DNA of 39,933 nt from a virus, in the IMG/VR virus record IMGVR_UViG_3300047409_000026, positions 1 to 39,933 of that record; one strand, written 5' to 3'. Positions 13,810 through 21,977 of this stretch are shown one piece after another. The notes beneath the pieces are model-generated. The model was not told the origin of the DNA. It was given only the letters and a program-made list of their open reading frames with translations, and did not search any database. The stretch's first letter is position 1. The number at the start of each line of letters is the position of its first letter. The position numbers were made by a program, and so were the translations under genes.

Positions 13810-14934
13810 TTACACTACGAATGTGGTTGAGAAGTTCACGGTCTGACCAGAGACGATGGTGGCGGTTGGCGAAAGGCTTACTAGTGTGCACGTTCCATCC
13901 GTGGCGACTCGTACGGCACCGTCTGCGATTCCACCCTTATCGTACGAGATGAACTGGGTGCCTGCCACTGGTCGCCACCCGGCGGGCAGTGTCGCACAGA
14001 GAGTGTCGGAGATATTTCCCGCCGCGTCTGCCGTAATGGTTCCGCCTGTGCAGTTCAGAATCACGACGATGTTCACGACTCCACAAGTCCTGCGTCCACT
14101 GAACGACGTAACACTGAAGTTCGTGCCAGCCGTAAGGCCACTCGACGTGGTTTCCACGAGAGCTACGAACGCATCGTCGGTCTTCAGGGTGTCAGCAGCG
14201 GAGCGGTAGAGAGTTACGTCCCTCGCTCCGGTACCGCTTCCCCAGTTCATTCCTCCGTCGGCCTGAAGCCTGAACCTGTCGAACGCGTCTCCGGTGACGG
14301 CAGCGTTCAGCGCTGCCGTTCCTGCTGCCGCTGCATTGAAGTTGGGACTGCCGGTAAACAGTGCCGCTCCAGTGAACTGAGTAGCGCCGGAGAATGTTGG
14401 AGCACCGGCAAAAGTGCCAGCAAGAGTGGCGGAGGTTCCCGTGAATGTGCCGGTAAGGGTTCCCCCAGCTCCGAGTGTGACCGCTCCGGAGAATGTCGGA
14501 GTACCGGAGAAGACCGATGTACCAGTGGCCACGGTGCCACTCAGGGTCGGAGACGTGAGCGTCTTGTTACTCAGGGACTGGGTGTTAGTGGTGCCCACAA
14601 CGACCCCAGTGGCACCGTGGGCGGTCGTGGTCTGCTCGTGGGCTCTGGAGTCCGCGAAGTCCCTGCCGGAGCTTACGTGACGCACCACAGCCCCGCTGGA
14701 GTGAGACTGTCCGGACGTGCCATCAACAGCACGAGTCACCGTAAGGGTCGTGCCAGCCACAAGACTTACATCGACCAGCTCATTGGAGCTGGTGCCGTAG
14801 TCGATAGCCAGAGTGAACGGAGTGCTGGCAGGGAAGCCGGTCGTACTGGCCACGATAATCGTGGTAGTTGATCCGTTGATGGTCCCGGACAGAGTGGTCT
14901 GCTGGGCCACGGAAGAGTAGAAGCGTGTAGTCAC
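13810..14934 (-). CDS. Tail fibre-like protein (374 aa)
   Basis: N-terminal beta domain (residues 1-95), then a low-complexity Gly/Thr/Ser/Ala repeat shaft at about 115-205 in which PTFSGA-type units recur, typical of trimeric fibre stalks, then a C-terminal globular domain. The shaft includes an NKTLTSPTLSG segment common in phage fibres. Predicted receptor-binding fibre. A 9-bp hairpin is at 14297-14319. Confidence 0.65.
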   Translation of the reverse strand: MTTRFYSSVAQQTTLSGTINGSTTTIIVASTTGFPASTPFTLAIDYGTSSNELVDVSLVAGTTLTVTRAVDGTSGQSHSSGAVVRHVSSGRDFADSRAHEQTTTAHGATGVVVGTTNTQSLSNKTLTSPTLSGTVATGTSVFSGTPTFSGAVTLGAGGTLTGTFTGTSATLAGTFAGAPTFSGATQFTGAALFTGSPNFNAAAAGTAALNAAVTGDAFDRFRLQADGGMNWGSGTGARDVTLYRSAADTLKTDDAFVALVETTSSGLTAGTNFSVTSFSGRRTCGVVNIVVILNCTGGTITADAAGNISDTLCATLPAGWRPVAGTQFISYDKGGIADGAVRVATDGTCTLVSLSPTATIVSGQTVNFSTTFVV

Positions 14935-14943
14935 TCTGTCTCC

Positions 14944-15894
14944 TTAAGAGTTGAATGTCTGGAACGACTCGAACAGGCGCTGCATGCGAGTGCGCTCCTC
15001 GTCAAGCCTCTTGGAATACAGGGCAAGGAAGTACTGAGAGGCCGCTGATGCGGCCTTCACGCTCACGAGCGGGGCCATCTCGGTCGCCTCGATGGCCTGC
15101 TGCTGAAGCCTTGCGGCCTCGTATGCAGGGATGAGGCGCCAGCAAGCGCCGAACACGATCAGGTCTACTACTCGCTCAGGCAGGCCAGTGGTCGCCTCGA
15201 ACGTCTGAGAGTTCGATGTCAGCGTCGCTGGCTTGGTGATGTAGGAGACCCGCACATTCCTTCCCGGAACGATGCGGTCATTCCCGATACCGACCATGAT
15301 GGACTTGCCGGTTGGAGTGGGAGTCGGCTTGACCTGACCAGAAGTGGTGGAAGCCATCGGATTGAATCGCCAGGATGTCAAAGGAACCCACATTCCTGAT
15401 GCGCCGATGGTGTTGGCCACCACCTTGTAGACATCCTCTGCTGCCACCGGAATGGGGTACTCGTATCGAGCCGCCTGATACGGGAACTCGTAGTTACCGA
15501 ACACCCATAGGTCTGGATAGACGCCATTGATGGCGTCGTTGATAGCTTCCTTGATGCGGGTGCGAGGGAAGCGTGGATCGTTGGTTACCAGGGCACCCGA
15601 AAGGTGCCCTGTAGCACTGGTTCCCTCGACACCACGGCATGAAGTCGGATCAATTCCACCCATGAGGGTGACGACCCCGGATGTCCTATCGACGGACTTC
15701 ACCAGAAGCAGTTCATCCTCGATCTCGACCAGCCCACGTGAGAGACCGGTCGCGGTCGAGGTGTCCACCGTGAACGTCATGTCGGTGGCGTCGATTATAT
15801 CCGCCGTCAGATACGACACGGACGCCTGATCCCTGGTGTAGCCGAGGAGCTGCTGCTTCACTCGATCTACAAGTTGCGCGAATGAAACAGTCAC
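14944..15894 (-). CDS. Head-tail connector / tail structural protein (316 aa)
   Basis: Soluble alpha/beta protein. Residues 1-40 helical, 45-105 beta-rich (VDTSTATGLSRGLVEIEDELLLVKSVD), then a helix RTRIKEAINDAINGVYPDLW and helical C-terminus (AASQYFLALYSKRLDEER). Similar layouts occur in phage adaptor/tail-tube-like proteins. Function inferred from position between fibre and small structural genes. A 9-bp hairpin is at 15589-15611. Confidence 0.5.
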   Translation of the reverse strand: MTVSFAQLVDRVKQQLLGYTRDQASVSYLTADIIDATDMTFTVDTSTATGLSRGLVEIEDELLLVKSVDRTSGVVTLMGGIDPTSCRGVEGTSATGHLSGALVTNDPRFPRTRIKEAINDAINGVYPDLWVFGNYEFPYQAARYEYPIPVAAEDVYKVVANTIGASGMWVPLTSWRFNPMASTTSGQVKPTPTPTGKSIMVGIGNDRIVPGRNVRVSYITKPATLTSNSQTFEATTGLPERVVDLIVFGACWRLIPAYEAARLQQQAIEATEMAPLVSVKAASAASQYFLALYSKRLDEERTRMQRLFESFQTFNS

Positions 15895-15903
15895 TGAGGC
15901 TCC

Positions 15904-16263
15904 TTAGCCGAATACATACCCATTGATGGTTGCGGAGCTGGTGCCAGAAGCACCAGCCGTAAAGTCGATAGTCACATCGTTTCCAGCCGGAGCAAGAACA
16001 ATGATCTCTGTGTCAATGGCATCATTGACGGTAGTCAGCGCAAGTCCAGTAAGGTTTAGCCTGCCGACTACGGTACCCGACGCCGGAGATGCGTTGGTGC
16101 CGTTCACGGTCACGACCGGGACGGAAGTGCCTGCCACCGACACACTGGCGGACATGGAAAGGCTTCCGGTATACCACTTACCAGCCGGTACGGTGACAAG
16201 GGTTCCCGTAGTGGCCCTTGTGCTGCAAAGAATTTCGGAAGAGCTTGGAGTCCCCTGGAACAT
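15904..16263 (-). CDS. Beta-rich virion protein (119 aa)
   Basis: All-beta, Ser/Thr/Gly/Val-rich sequence (VTVPAGKWYTGSLSMSASVS...) ending TINGYVFG, resembling small decoration or fibre-head domains. Starts one base before the stop of the gene at 16264 ends, giving tight coupling. No family recognised. Confidence 0.5.
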   Translation of the reverse strand: MFQGTPSSSEILCSTRATTGTLVTVPAGKWYTGSLSMSASVSVAGTSVPVVTVNGTNASPASGTVVGRLNLTGLALTTVNDAIDTEIIVLAPAGNDVTIDFTAGASGTSSATINGYVFG

Positions 16264-16857
16264 TTAGATCTCACCCCACACGATAGAGAAATTCCAGCGC
16301 TGATCTACGTCTCCTGAAGTGGTACGCAGAACTAACCCCTCACCCTCGGCGAAGGTGAACAGTCCTGCACCAGCAATCACGGGCACGGAGTGCACGGGAG
16401 TTGAGCCGACGGTTGCGCTGATAACCGGAGGAGAATTGAACAGTGCGGCCCCTAGGGTTACAGTCGAACCCAACCTAACTTCTCCGGTTGGATTCGGATA
16501 GGTGGTGATGAACTTGCCGCTAGCACTCGCCGCCTGAAGGGTTCCACCAGTAGCGGTAGTGACCCTGTAGCCGCGCATTGGCGCGGTGACGGTCGTTCCA
16601 CCGGCGGCAGTGCTGGACACGAATGCACCGGCGAAGACGAGAATCCTACCGGAACCGGAAGCATTGAAGAGAGATACGAAGTTGTTTGCTGCCACAACTC
16701 CTGGCACATCTTCCTGGCTGAACACATACACACCTCGAAGCGAAGGGTTTGCCGCCTCGATGGTGCTGACGGTTCCGGATACAACTAAGGAACCATCGGC
16801 AGCAACGTTGAGCTTATCTCCTGCGTCGTCAGAGATACCTACATAAGAACCTGGCAT
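16264..16857 (-). CDS. Beta-rich virion protein (197 aa)
   Basis: Begins MPGSYVGISDDAGDKLNVAA; beta-rich, Gly/Val/Thr-dominated, ending in RWNFSIVWGEI. The same style as its neighbours suggests a tail or decoration component. No enzymatic motif. Confidence 0.5.
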   Translation of the reverse strand: MPGSYVGISDDAGDKLNVAADGSLVVSGTVSTIEAANPSLRGVYVFSQEDVPGVVAANNFVSLFNASGSGRILVFAGAFVSSTAAGGTTVTAPMRGYRVTTATGGTLQAASASGKFITTYPNPTGEVRLGSTVTLGAALFNSPPVISATVGSTPVHSVPVIAGAGLFTFAEGEGLVLRTTSGDVDQRWNFSIVWGEI

Positions 16858-16858
16858 A

Positions 16859-17158
16859 TCAGCCTGCCTTAAACGCCATCCCGGTCTGGTCGGAGACCTT
16901 CATGGCGTGATCGATTGCCTTCTGAGTGACGGATGCTGGCTGGACTCCCTGACGCTTTGCGTCACGGTAAGCCTGAAGTTCGCTATCCATCTTCTTCTGC
17001 GCACCTACATGCATGAGATTGGGATTGACCTGAAGTCCCTTACTTCTCATGCATTCACCAAACGTTCGGTGATCTCTGGTAAGGCAGGTGCTTGAGCACC
17101 TGCTTCCCTTCTTGAACTTACCTGCCACAGTTGTGCCCCTTGAATACTGGAAGTCCAC
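16859..17158 (-). CDS. Hypothetical protein with cysteine cluster (99 aa)
   Basis: GTG start (VDFQYSRGTTVAGKFKKG). Contains CSSTCLTRDHRTFGEC, a possible metal site, then a helical Lys/Gln-rich half. Probably a small structural or assembly protein. An 8-bp in-gene hairpin with TTGA loop is at 17084-17103, inside the cysteine cluster. Confidence 0.55.
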   Translation of the reverse strand: MDFQYSRGTTVAGKFKKGSRCSSTCLTRDHRTFGECMRSKGLQVNPNLMHVGAQKKMDSELQAYRDAKRQGVQPASVTQKAIDHAMKVSDQTGMAFKAG

Positions 17159-17181
17159 ACTTTGCGCACCAGAGAATCACG

Positions 17182-17268
17182 TTAGCTCCCGTGAATGGGG
17201 CAGAACGCCTGGCCCTTGGTGAGGCAGATCTTACAGGGCATTGCCCATACGATATCTTCGTCAGTCAT
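17182..17268 (-). CDS. Mini zinc-finger-like protein (28 aa)
   Basis: ATG at 17268, overlapping the upstream gene by 8 nt: MTDEDIVWAMPCKICLTKGQ, then AFCPIHGS. CxxC followed by CxxH gives one possible zinc site. The overlapping start and the Zn pattern shared with other mini-genes here support it. Confidence 0.45.
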   Translation of the reverse strand: MTDEDIVWAMPCKICLTKGQAFCPIHGS

Positions 17269-17515
17269 TGTCGCCCATCGAATTGGTCCGGTAGATTCCC
17301 TGCTTCTGGGAGTCGTGGTCGCTGCCGAGAGCAGCGAACTTTGGAGAAGTGAAAGCCTGAACCTGACGCTCAAGGATTCCCTTCTCGTTATTGTTGGTCA
17401 GCTGGGCATTACCGCCAGGGCCAATAGGGTTGATCGGATAGGACTGCTTGTACGCACGGTAGTCTGCGTAATTGTCAGAGCACGCAGTCTTCGCGGGATC
17501 GTAATTGCCTGCCAT
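17261..17515 (-). CDS. Hypothetical protein (84 aa)
   Basis: MAGNYDPAKTACSDNYADYR start; hydrophilic, Asn/Tyr-rich, with no clear domain. Its start codon overlaps the stop of the basic protein gene at 17515. Probably a minor structural protein. Confidence 0.5.
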   Translation of the reverse strand: MAGNYDPAKTACSDNYADYRAYKQSYPINPIGPGGNAQLTNNNEKGILERQVQAFTSPKFAALGSDHDSQKQGIYRTNSMGDND

Positions 17516-17691
17516 TACTTTGCCTTCTTCCTTCCGGCTGCCGACATCTTGGCCATCTTCGCAGCTCCATACTTCTTGCGCCCTGCTGCCGCCGCTATTG
17601 CGGCGCCCTTCTTACCTCCACCGGCAGCCTTGGCTACTGCGGCGAATCGTCCACCCTGACCGAGTGGCGCCTTGCTGTTTGGCTTTGCCAT
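17515..17691 (-). CDS. Lys/Ala/Gly-rich basic protein (58 aa)
   Basis: ATG at 17691, with AAGGAA upstream. Composition is almost only Ala, Gly, Lys and Arg (AKAAGGGKKGAAIAAAAGRK, then AAGRKKAK), like the basic tails of histone H1-like and DNA-condensing proteins. It lies among virion genes, so a packaged DNA-binding or assembly protein is a reasonable guess. Confidence 0.55.
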   Translation of the reverse strand: MAKPNSKAPLGQGGRFAAVAKAAGGGKKGAAIAAAAGRKKYGAAKMAKMSAAGRKKAK

Positions 17692-17699
17692 TGGATTCC

Positions 17700-18344
17700 T
17701 TACGTAAGGCCGAGAGCCAGCGGATTACCCACGACTCCCGTCATGGATGATGGCGTGATACTGGACGGCAGCGCCGTAAGGCCGCTGCCGAATGTGGCAA
17801 CCCTTCGAGTCGATGAAGTGGTTCCGATGTTGTATGCGGCTCCGACACCAGCTGGCCCGCCAAGGAACGTGGGGGCCGTACCGCCCGTCCAGTTGGCCAG
17901 TAGAGCGATCCAGTACTTTCCTGCCACCACAGGAAGCTGGGCCGTTAGAGCCACCTCCTGTGGCGCTGTAGCGGCACTCCAGTTGGTGGTCTGGTCTGCG
18001 GTCTGACCAAGACGGGTTCCACTGATGTCATAGATCCCCGCGAAGTTCTGCCCAGCGTTTCCGTTGGTGAACGCGACACTTCGGGAGATGACGATATTGG
18101 TAATCGTGGCAGCCTTCTTGATGGAAACCAGGAAGAGGCTCACAGTTCCCGATGTCACGCTTCGGGAACTGGACGACACGTAAGGATCCATGGTCCAGGC
18201 GATCTGTCCGTTATCCTCCGGCTGCCAGTTGCCGGTATTGGCCGTCGCCTGAGCGGCGGTCACCTGAGACTGAAGGTCGTTCAGGGCTGCATTGAGGACG
18301 AATCCCCAGTTTGTGGTTCCATCGCTAATCGGAGTAAAGGTCAT
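17700..18344 (-). CDS. Tail fibre-like protein (214 aa)
   Basis: N-terminus TPISDGTTNWGFVLNAALNDLQSQV is the short helical oligomerisation motif often found at the base of phage fibres; the rest (residues 45-214) is beta-rich with SITPSSMTGVVGNP near the end. Overlaps the neighbouring tail gene by 4 nt. Confidence 0.6.
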   Translation of the reverse strand: MTFTPISDGTTNWGFVLNAALNDLQSQVTAAQATANTGNWQPEDNGQIAWTMDPYVSSSSRSVTSGTVSLFLVSIKKAATITNIVISRSVAFTNGNAGQNFAGIYDISGTRLGQTADQTTNWSAATAPQEVALTAQLPVVAGKYWIALLANWTGGTAPTFLGGPAGVGAAYNIGTTSSTRRVATFGSGLTALPSSITPSSMTGVVGNPLALGLT

Positions 18345-19273
18345 TGACCGTACCCTCCAGTTCCATATCCGTCACGCCCGAATGTCCCATTCGCGGCAAA
18401 CGGCTTCACGACTGGAATATATGCGAGATTATAGTTGCGCCCATTATCCGTCCCGCTGGAGAATCCGAACACAAGCTTCGATACTCCGGCGATAGTCTGA
18501 ATCGCGAGCCCCTCAGGCTCGCGGTAATACAAGTCGGACATGGCGTTGATGAACTGACGCTGAACCGTTACCCCAGTTCTCCAGTCGAGACAGGAGATGT
18601 AAGTATTGCTGGATAGCGGGTCACCCTCAATCGTGTAAAGGAAGTTTCCGAGGGACTGGAATCCCTGGAAGGTTCCGATATTACCCGAGGAACTCGGATA
18701 CTGATTGGCTGCCTGATCAACCTGATGCAGCACGTTATTGAATACGCCATTGCTGGCATCTCTCAGGTCGTACAGGTAATAGCGTCGCCCATTTCCCGGA
18801 TCGGGGAACGTTCGCCTGATAGCGAACTTCTGATTGATTGAATCAATGCAGCAGGCAAGCCCATGGCTTCCGCTGGCAGACCCAAAGGGCCTGAACGTTT
18901 CCACTCCGGAACCGTTCGGTGAATCCAGGATTGCACCATTGGCAAAGGTTACGCGGGAAAGAGCCCTGGCAAAGCCGGAGCCACTCGAATCCCCATCAAG
19001 CCAGATCTTTCCGGTGCCAGGCTCTGAACCAATACCACTTCCGCCGCCATGTCCGGCATTTCTCAGATACATCTGAGCATTGAGGACACCGGAGGGTGAA
19101 AGGCGATTGATTGCCAGATCGCCGTTGGCGAGTCTGGTCGCATAGGGAACCGGTGCTGGTTCGTCTGCCAGCTGAACATTGTCCTGGATTACCTGAGGAA
19201 TGTACATATTCCCGTCGGTATCAAATGCGATCGACTGAGCGACAGTGTTCTGTGAGAGAACGATATTCCTCAT
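18341..19273 (-). CDS. Beta-propeller-like tail protein (310 aa)
   Basis: Repeated blade-like units each with a D-x-D/N and hydrophobic strand (IAFDTDGNMYIPQ, GNIGTFQGFQSLGNFLYTIE, LVFGFSSGTDNGRNYNLAY) suggest a propeller fold, as in tail proteins that bind wall polymers. Two cysteines are adjacent (ACCID). An 8-bp hairpin with CCTCA loop is at 18503-18523. Confidence 0.55.
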   Translation of the reverse strand: MRNIVLSQNTVAQSIAFDTDGNMYIPQVIQDNVQLADEPAPVPYATRLANGDLAINRLSPSGVLNAQMYLRNAGHGGGSGIGSEPGTGKIWLDGDSSGSGFARALSRVTFANGAILDSPNGSGVETFRPFGSASGSHGLACCIDSINQKFAIRRTFPDPGNGRRYYLYDLRDASNGVFNNVLHQVDQAANQYPSSSGNIGTFQGFQSLGNFLYTIEGDPLSSNTYISCLDWRTGVTVQRQFINAMSDLYYREPEGLAIQTIAGVSKLVFGFSSGTDNGRNYNLAYIPVVKPFAANGTFGRDGYGTGGYGQ

Positions 19274-19629
19274 AGTTCGATCACCGTTACCGCCAGATCA
19301 ATCGGAGCCTCTAAGCTCGCCACGAAATTCGACTCAGTAACTCCGACATTGGAGTTGATGAGATTAGCCTTTGTGGCATCATCAACGAGCCACTCATATC
19401 CACCACGAAAGTAGTGAAGGCCGGTCTGAGTGTCGCCCTGGGGGAATGGCTTGGGCAGGTTGACTGCGCCAAGCTCATTCGTGTAGGCGTCATATCTGAC
19501 CTGCTGGTACACGCCAGCGGAGATCTCCACAAGAGAGATTGCCCTGTTTATGCGATACCTTATCATCAGGGAATTGTACGCCATGGGAGCTTCCGCGACC
19601 ACTGGCGTGGTAAAGATCCATGTTGCCAC
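19270..19629 (-). CDS. Minor tail-associated protein (119 aa)
   Basis: Overlaps the propeller-like gene by 4 nt. Beta-rich and acidic (MATWIFTTPVVAEAPMAYNS...), ending LEAPIDLAVTVIEL. Conserved style of small baseplate-like proteins; no family recognised. Confidence 0.5.
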   Translation of the reverse strand: MATWIFTTPVVAEAPMAYNSLMIRYRINRAISLVEISAGVYQQVRYDAYTNELGAVNLPKPFPQGDTQTGLHYFRGGYEWLVDDATKANLINSNVGVTESNFVASLEAPIDLAVTVIEL

Positions 19630-19643
19630 GGAAGCTCCTTATG

Positions 19644-19970
19644 TTAGGCCGCTACGGAGTCGTACTCGGAAGTGATGAACCAGTTGGTTCCGTCACTGGT
19701 GAACGTCTTCGCGTGGATCTGACCGGAAATCAGGGTGGTGTTCGCACCACCATCGACGGTTCCCACGGCTGGGGTGATGGTGACAGTGAATGCCGCCGCC
19801 GTCTTGTAGATGACATACTCTCGTCCAGGCTGAATGGTCGCAGCGTTAGGCAGGGTTACTGCCGTTGCCGCACCAGGAGTCAGCAGAATGAAGTAGTCAT
19901 TCGCAGTAACGGTGATCGCCGCTGCGGTGCTAGACCTTACGGTGTAGCTGGTATTGTCAAAGCCAGACAT
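19644..19970 (-). CDS. Capsid decoration or fibre-like protein (108 aa)
   Basis: Ser/Thr-rich beta protein. The segment ILLTPGAATAVTLPNAATIQ with GREYVIYKTAAAFTVTI and FTSDGTNWFI is the pattern of the small beta domain found in phage decoration and spike-tip proteins. First gene after the UUCG terminator downstream of the capsid gene, so it may be expressed at a lower level than the capsid. Confidence 0.55.
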   Translation of the reverse strand: MSGFDNTSYTVRSSTAAAITVTANDYFILLTPGAATAVTLPNAATIQPGREYVIYKTAAAFTVTITPAVGTVDGGANTTLISGQIHAKTFTSDGTNWFITSEYDSVAA

Positions 19971-19980
19971 GTTGCTCCTT

Positions 19981-20005
19981 AAAAAGGGGCCCCGAAGGGC
20001 CCCTT
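19981..20005 (-). terminator. Terminator with UUCG tetraloop downstream of the capsid gene
   Basis: On the minus strand the 9-bp stem AAGGGGCCC closes a TTCG loop (C-UUCG-G, a very stable tetraloop) and is followed by TTTTT. It lies 8 nt after the capsid stop and before the next gene's ribosome site, so probably a partial terminator separating capsid and tail expression. Confidence 0.85.
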
Positions 20006-20012
20006 AATCATC

Positions 20013-20978
20013 TTAGACGTTAGCGCCCACAGACGATGCGGACTCGGCACGGATGAGTGCCGCCTGACGGTACAGAGACCAACCGGCAACACCGTACCAG
20101 CCCAGAGGCTGGAAGCGGGTCAGCTTGTCGGTCACAGGACCACGGACGGTGTGGAACTCCTCCGCAACAGCCTCTGCGAGAGCCTGCTGTCCGGTGAAGT
20201 ATGTGTTGTACACATCGACAGTTCCACCAGCACCGGAGTCAGAACCCACACCAGTGGTACGCGGAGTGACAATGTATGCCGCTCCCTCGTACTCGCCGAT
20301 CTCTCCGGCCCAGATGTTCTCTGCCGCAGAGTACTCGTGAGGCTGACGCCAAGAACCTGCACCGGTCTCCGCGCGGAGATCGTGAGCCACATCCGGGTGG
20401 ATGTAGGCAGTGAACAGGTTCCCCTTGTTCGGCTGAGCAAGGTTGGTACGCAGCTTGGTCACTGCCAGACGTGCGTACGTGGAGCTGAAGATGTCAGCCG
20501 CCGTGGTACCCACGGTGGTCTGAGCACCGTTGTAGACGGGGCCAGAGGCACCGTTGTCACGGATGTAGTTCGTTCCGCCATTGAGGACGTTACGGACAAT
20601 CACATCGACGGAGTCGATGAGGTTCCACGCAACCTGGTTGGTGAGACCCTCGGTCACGTCGGTGAAGCTGAACAGGTCCAGCTTGTTCGACACGAGGATC
20701 GAGTTACCGTACTCGTTAAGGGTAACGGTGACCTGAGTCGGGTTACCTGCCGCCACAGCGTCAGGGTCCACCAGCTCATTCAGGGGCGTGATTGCCTGTG
20801 CGAGGTCCTGGTACAGCTCGAATACAACGCTGGAACCAGGCATTGCCTGCTGAACAGGTCGCTTGTCGGCGATCTGTCGGAACATTGGCTGCGCGCGAAG
20901 GGCGAACTCAAGAGCACGGTCGTACGTGGTCTGGACAAGGTTCGCCATTACGGCAGTACCAGTAAAGGCGTTAGCCAT
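20013..20978 (-). CDS. Major capsid protein (N4-gp56-like, 321 aa)
   Basis: Begins MANAFTGTAVMANLVQTTYDRALEFALR and has VVFELYQDLAQAITPLNE, ILVSNKLDLFSF, AYIHPDVAHDLRAETG and GAAYIVTPRTT, the order seen in N4-gp56-family HK97-fold capsid proteins. Follows the scaffold gene and precedes a strong terminator, as expected for the most expressed virion protein. Confidence 0.85.
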   Translation of the reverse strand: MANAFTGTAVMANLVQTTYDRALEFALRAQPMFRQIADKRPVQQAMPGSSVVFELYQDLAQAITPLNELVDPDAVAAGNPTQVTVTLNEYGNSILVSNKLDLFSFTDVTEGLTNQVAWNLIDSVDVIVRNVLNGGTNYIRDNGASGPVYNGAQTTVGTTAADIFSSTYARLAVTKLRTNLAQPNKGNLFTAYIHPDVAHDLRAETGAGSWRQPHEYSAAENIWAGEIGEYEGAAYIVTPRTTGVGSDSGAGGTVDVYNTYFTGQQALAEAVAEEFHTVRGPVTDKLTRFQPLGWYGVAGWSLYRQAALIRAESASSVGANV

Positions 20979-21004
20979 TACCTATCTCCTTAGGAGAGTG
21001 GATC

Positions 21005-21478
21005 CTATCGAAGGCTCATCCAAGCTGCCTTCAGATCCGCTGAACTAGTAGCATCGCTCACCCTGCCGAGAGCCGCTTCCGCATTGCCGAGGGGACTTCC
21101 CTCCTGGCCTGCGTTCTGCATGCTCTGCATCTGCTGCTGAACCGATGGGTCCAGAGTCTGGGCAGGTGGAGCTAGATTGGGGGCGCCGGAAGCGCCACCA
21201 CTGCCGAAGATTGACTGCATAGTGGTTGCCCACTCGCGGATCTTTGCGGGGTCCGCCTCTCCCTTGTACTGCTCGGCAGCAGTGGTTGGGATTCCTAGCT
21301 CGCTGAGGGTTGCACTGACTGCCTGAGACCTGAGCTGAGTCTGAACGCTCGCGAGTGCGCTCTCCAGCTCCTGAGTCTTCTGCTTCTGTGCTTCGTACGC
21401 GTCTCGAAGTGCCTTAGGACCATTGCTTGCGCTGTTATTGTCCAGGTCGGACACGTTCTCATTGCCCCAGTCATTCAT
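21005..21478 (-). CDS. Scaffolding protein (157 aa)
   Basis: Acidic and helical. A coiled coil at residues 25-55 (ALRDAYEAQKQKTQELESAL), a Gln/Pro-rich linker, and a helical C-terminus are typical of phage scaffolds. Located directly upstream of the capsid gene and just after the tRNA-array terminator. Start ATG has TTAGGAG ribosome site. Confidence 0.7.
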   Translation of the reverse strand: MNDWGNENVSDLDNNSASNGPKALRDAYEAQKQKTQELESALASVQTQLRSQAVSATLSELGIPTTAAEQYKGEADPAKIREWATTMQSIFGSGGASGAPNLAPPAQTLDPSVQQQMQSMQNAGQEGSPLGNAEAALGRVSDATSSADLKAAWMSLR

Positions 21479-21506
21479 ACTGATCTCCTAATTGAATGTG
21501 AACGCC

Positions 21507-21534
21507 AAAAAGCAGGGCTAGGGAGCCCTGCTTT
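21507..21534 (-). terminator. Terminator after the tRNA array
   Basis: Minus-strand stem GCAGGGCT/AGCCCTGC with a 4-nt loop, followed by TTTTT. It lies after the last tRNA (21594) and before the scaffold gene, so it separates the tRNA transcript from the capsid transcript. Confidence 0.8.
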
Positions 21535-21593
21535 CGCTCATTCGATAATGGCTGGTCTAGAATTACAGGACTGCTTGCCAGCCTTCAGCGTCC

Positions 21594-21667
21594 TGGTATC
21601 CCCTGAGAGAATCGAACTCCCATCATCTGCTTGTAAGGCAGGTGCCCTCCCATTGGACGAAGGGGAT
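21594..21667 (-). tRNA. tRNA-Val(TAC)
   Basis: Acceptor ATCCCCT/AGGGGAT, loop CTTACAA with U33 and anticodon TAC, T loop TTCGATT. The 3' ACCA is encoded. Last tRNA of the array in transcription order. Confidence 0.9.
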
Positions 21668-21669
21668 GT

Positions 21670-21734
21670 AGACCTACTCGGAGTCGAACCGAGCCTTTGA
21701 GTTTAGGGGACTCAAGTACTTCCGCAGTCAGGCC
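21670..21734 (-). tRNA. Atypical tRNA, possibly Arg(CCT), with C33 and short D arm
   Basis: T arm CTCGG-TTCGACT-CCGAG and anticodon stem TGAGT/ACTCA are good, but the loop CCCCTAA has C instead of U at position 33, and only about 12 nt separate acceptor and anticodon stem. If read in the usual register the anticodon is CCT, and A37 fits U36. Acceptor pairs over 6 bp (GGCCTG/TAGGTC, with wobbles). May be an inefficient or non-decoding tRNA. Confidence 0.5.
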
Positions 21735-21737
21735 AGC

Positions 21738-21809
21738 TCTTGTGGCAGGATTCGAACCTACAACTTCCGGATTAACAGTCCAGCCCATCTACCGTTGATG
21801 GTACACAAG
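21738..21809 (-). tRNA. tRNA-Asn(GTT)
   Basis: Loop CTGTTAA, anticodon GTT, T arm GTAGG-TTCGAAT-CCTGC. Acceptor CTTGTGT/CCACAAG is paired except the last pair (T7-C66). No encoded CCA. Confidence 0.85.
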
Positions 21810-21831
21810 AATAGCGCCCCCATGGGCGCAG

Positions 21832-21902
21832 AGCCAAATGTAGGAATCGAACCCACATCCCCTGATTACTAAACAGGCGCTCTACCATTGAGCTAATAAG
21901 GC
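21832..21902 (-). tRNA. tRNA-Thr(AGT) with tandem U-U mismatch in the acceptor stem
   Basis: D arm GCTC/GAGC, loop TTAGTAA with anticodon AGT, T arm GTGGG-TTCGATT-CCTAC. Acceptor GCCTTAT/ATTTGGC leaves U4-U69 and U5-U68 unpaired. An A34 Thr anticodon is unusual in bacteria. A GCGCCC/GGGCGC hairpin (21814-21829) separates it from tRNA-Asn. Confidence 0.75.
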
Positions 21903-21903
21903 G

Positions 21904-21976
21904 TGTTCCGGGTCGGATTCGAACCGACATCCTCAAGGATTAAGAGTCCCTTGCAGTACCATTCTGCGACCGGAGC
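21904..21976 (-). tRNA. tRNA-Lys(CTT)
   Basis: Loop CTCTTAA, anticodon CTT, T arm GTCGG-TTCGAAT-CCGAC. Acceptor GCTCCGG/CCGGAAC has a C2-A71 mismatch. Reads AAG, by eye the dominant phage Lys codon. Confidence 0.85.
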
Positions 21977-21977
21977 G

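Noticed and set aside
20151-20993. 280-aa plus-strand ORF opposite the capsid gene
   Set aside because: Same antisense effect; the minus-strand capsid protein is clear.
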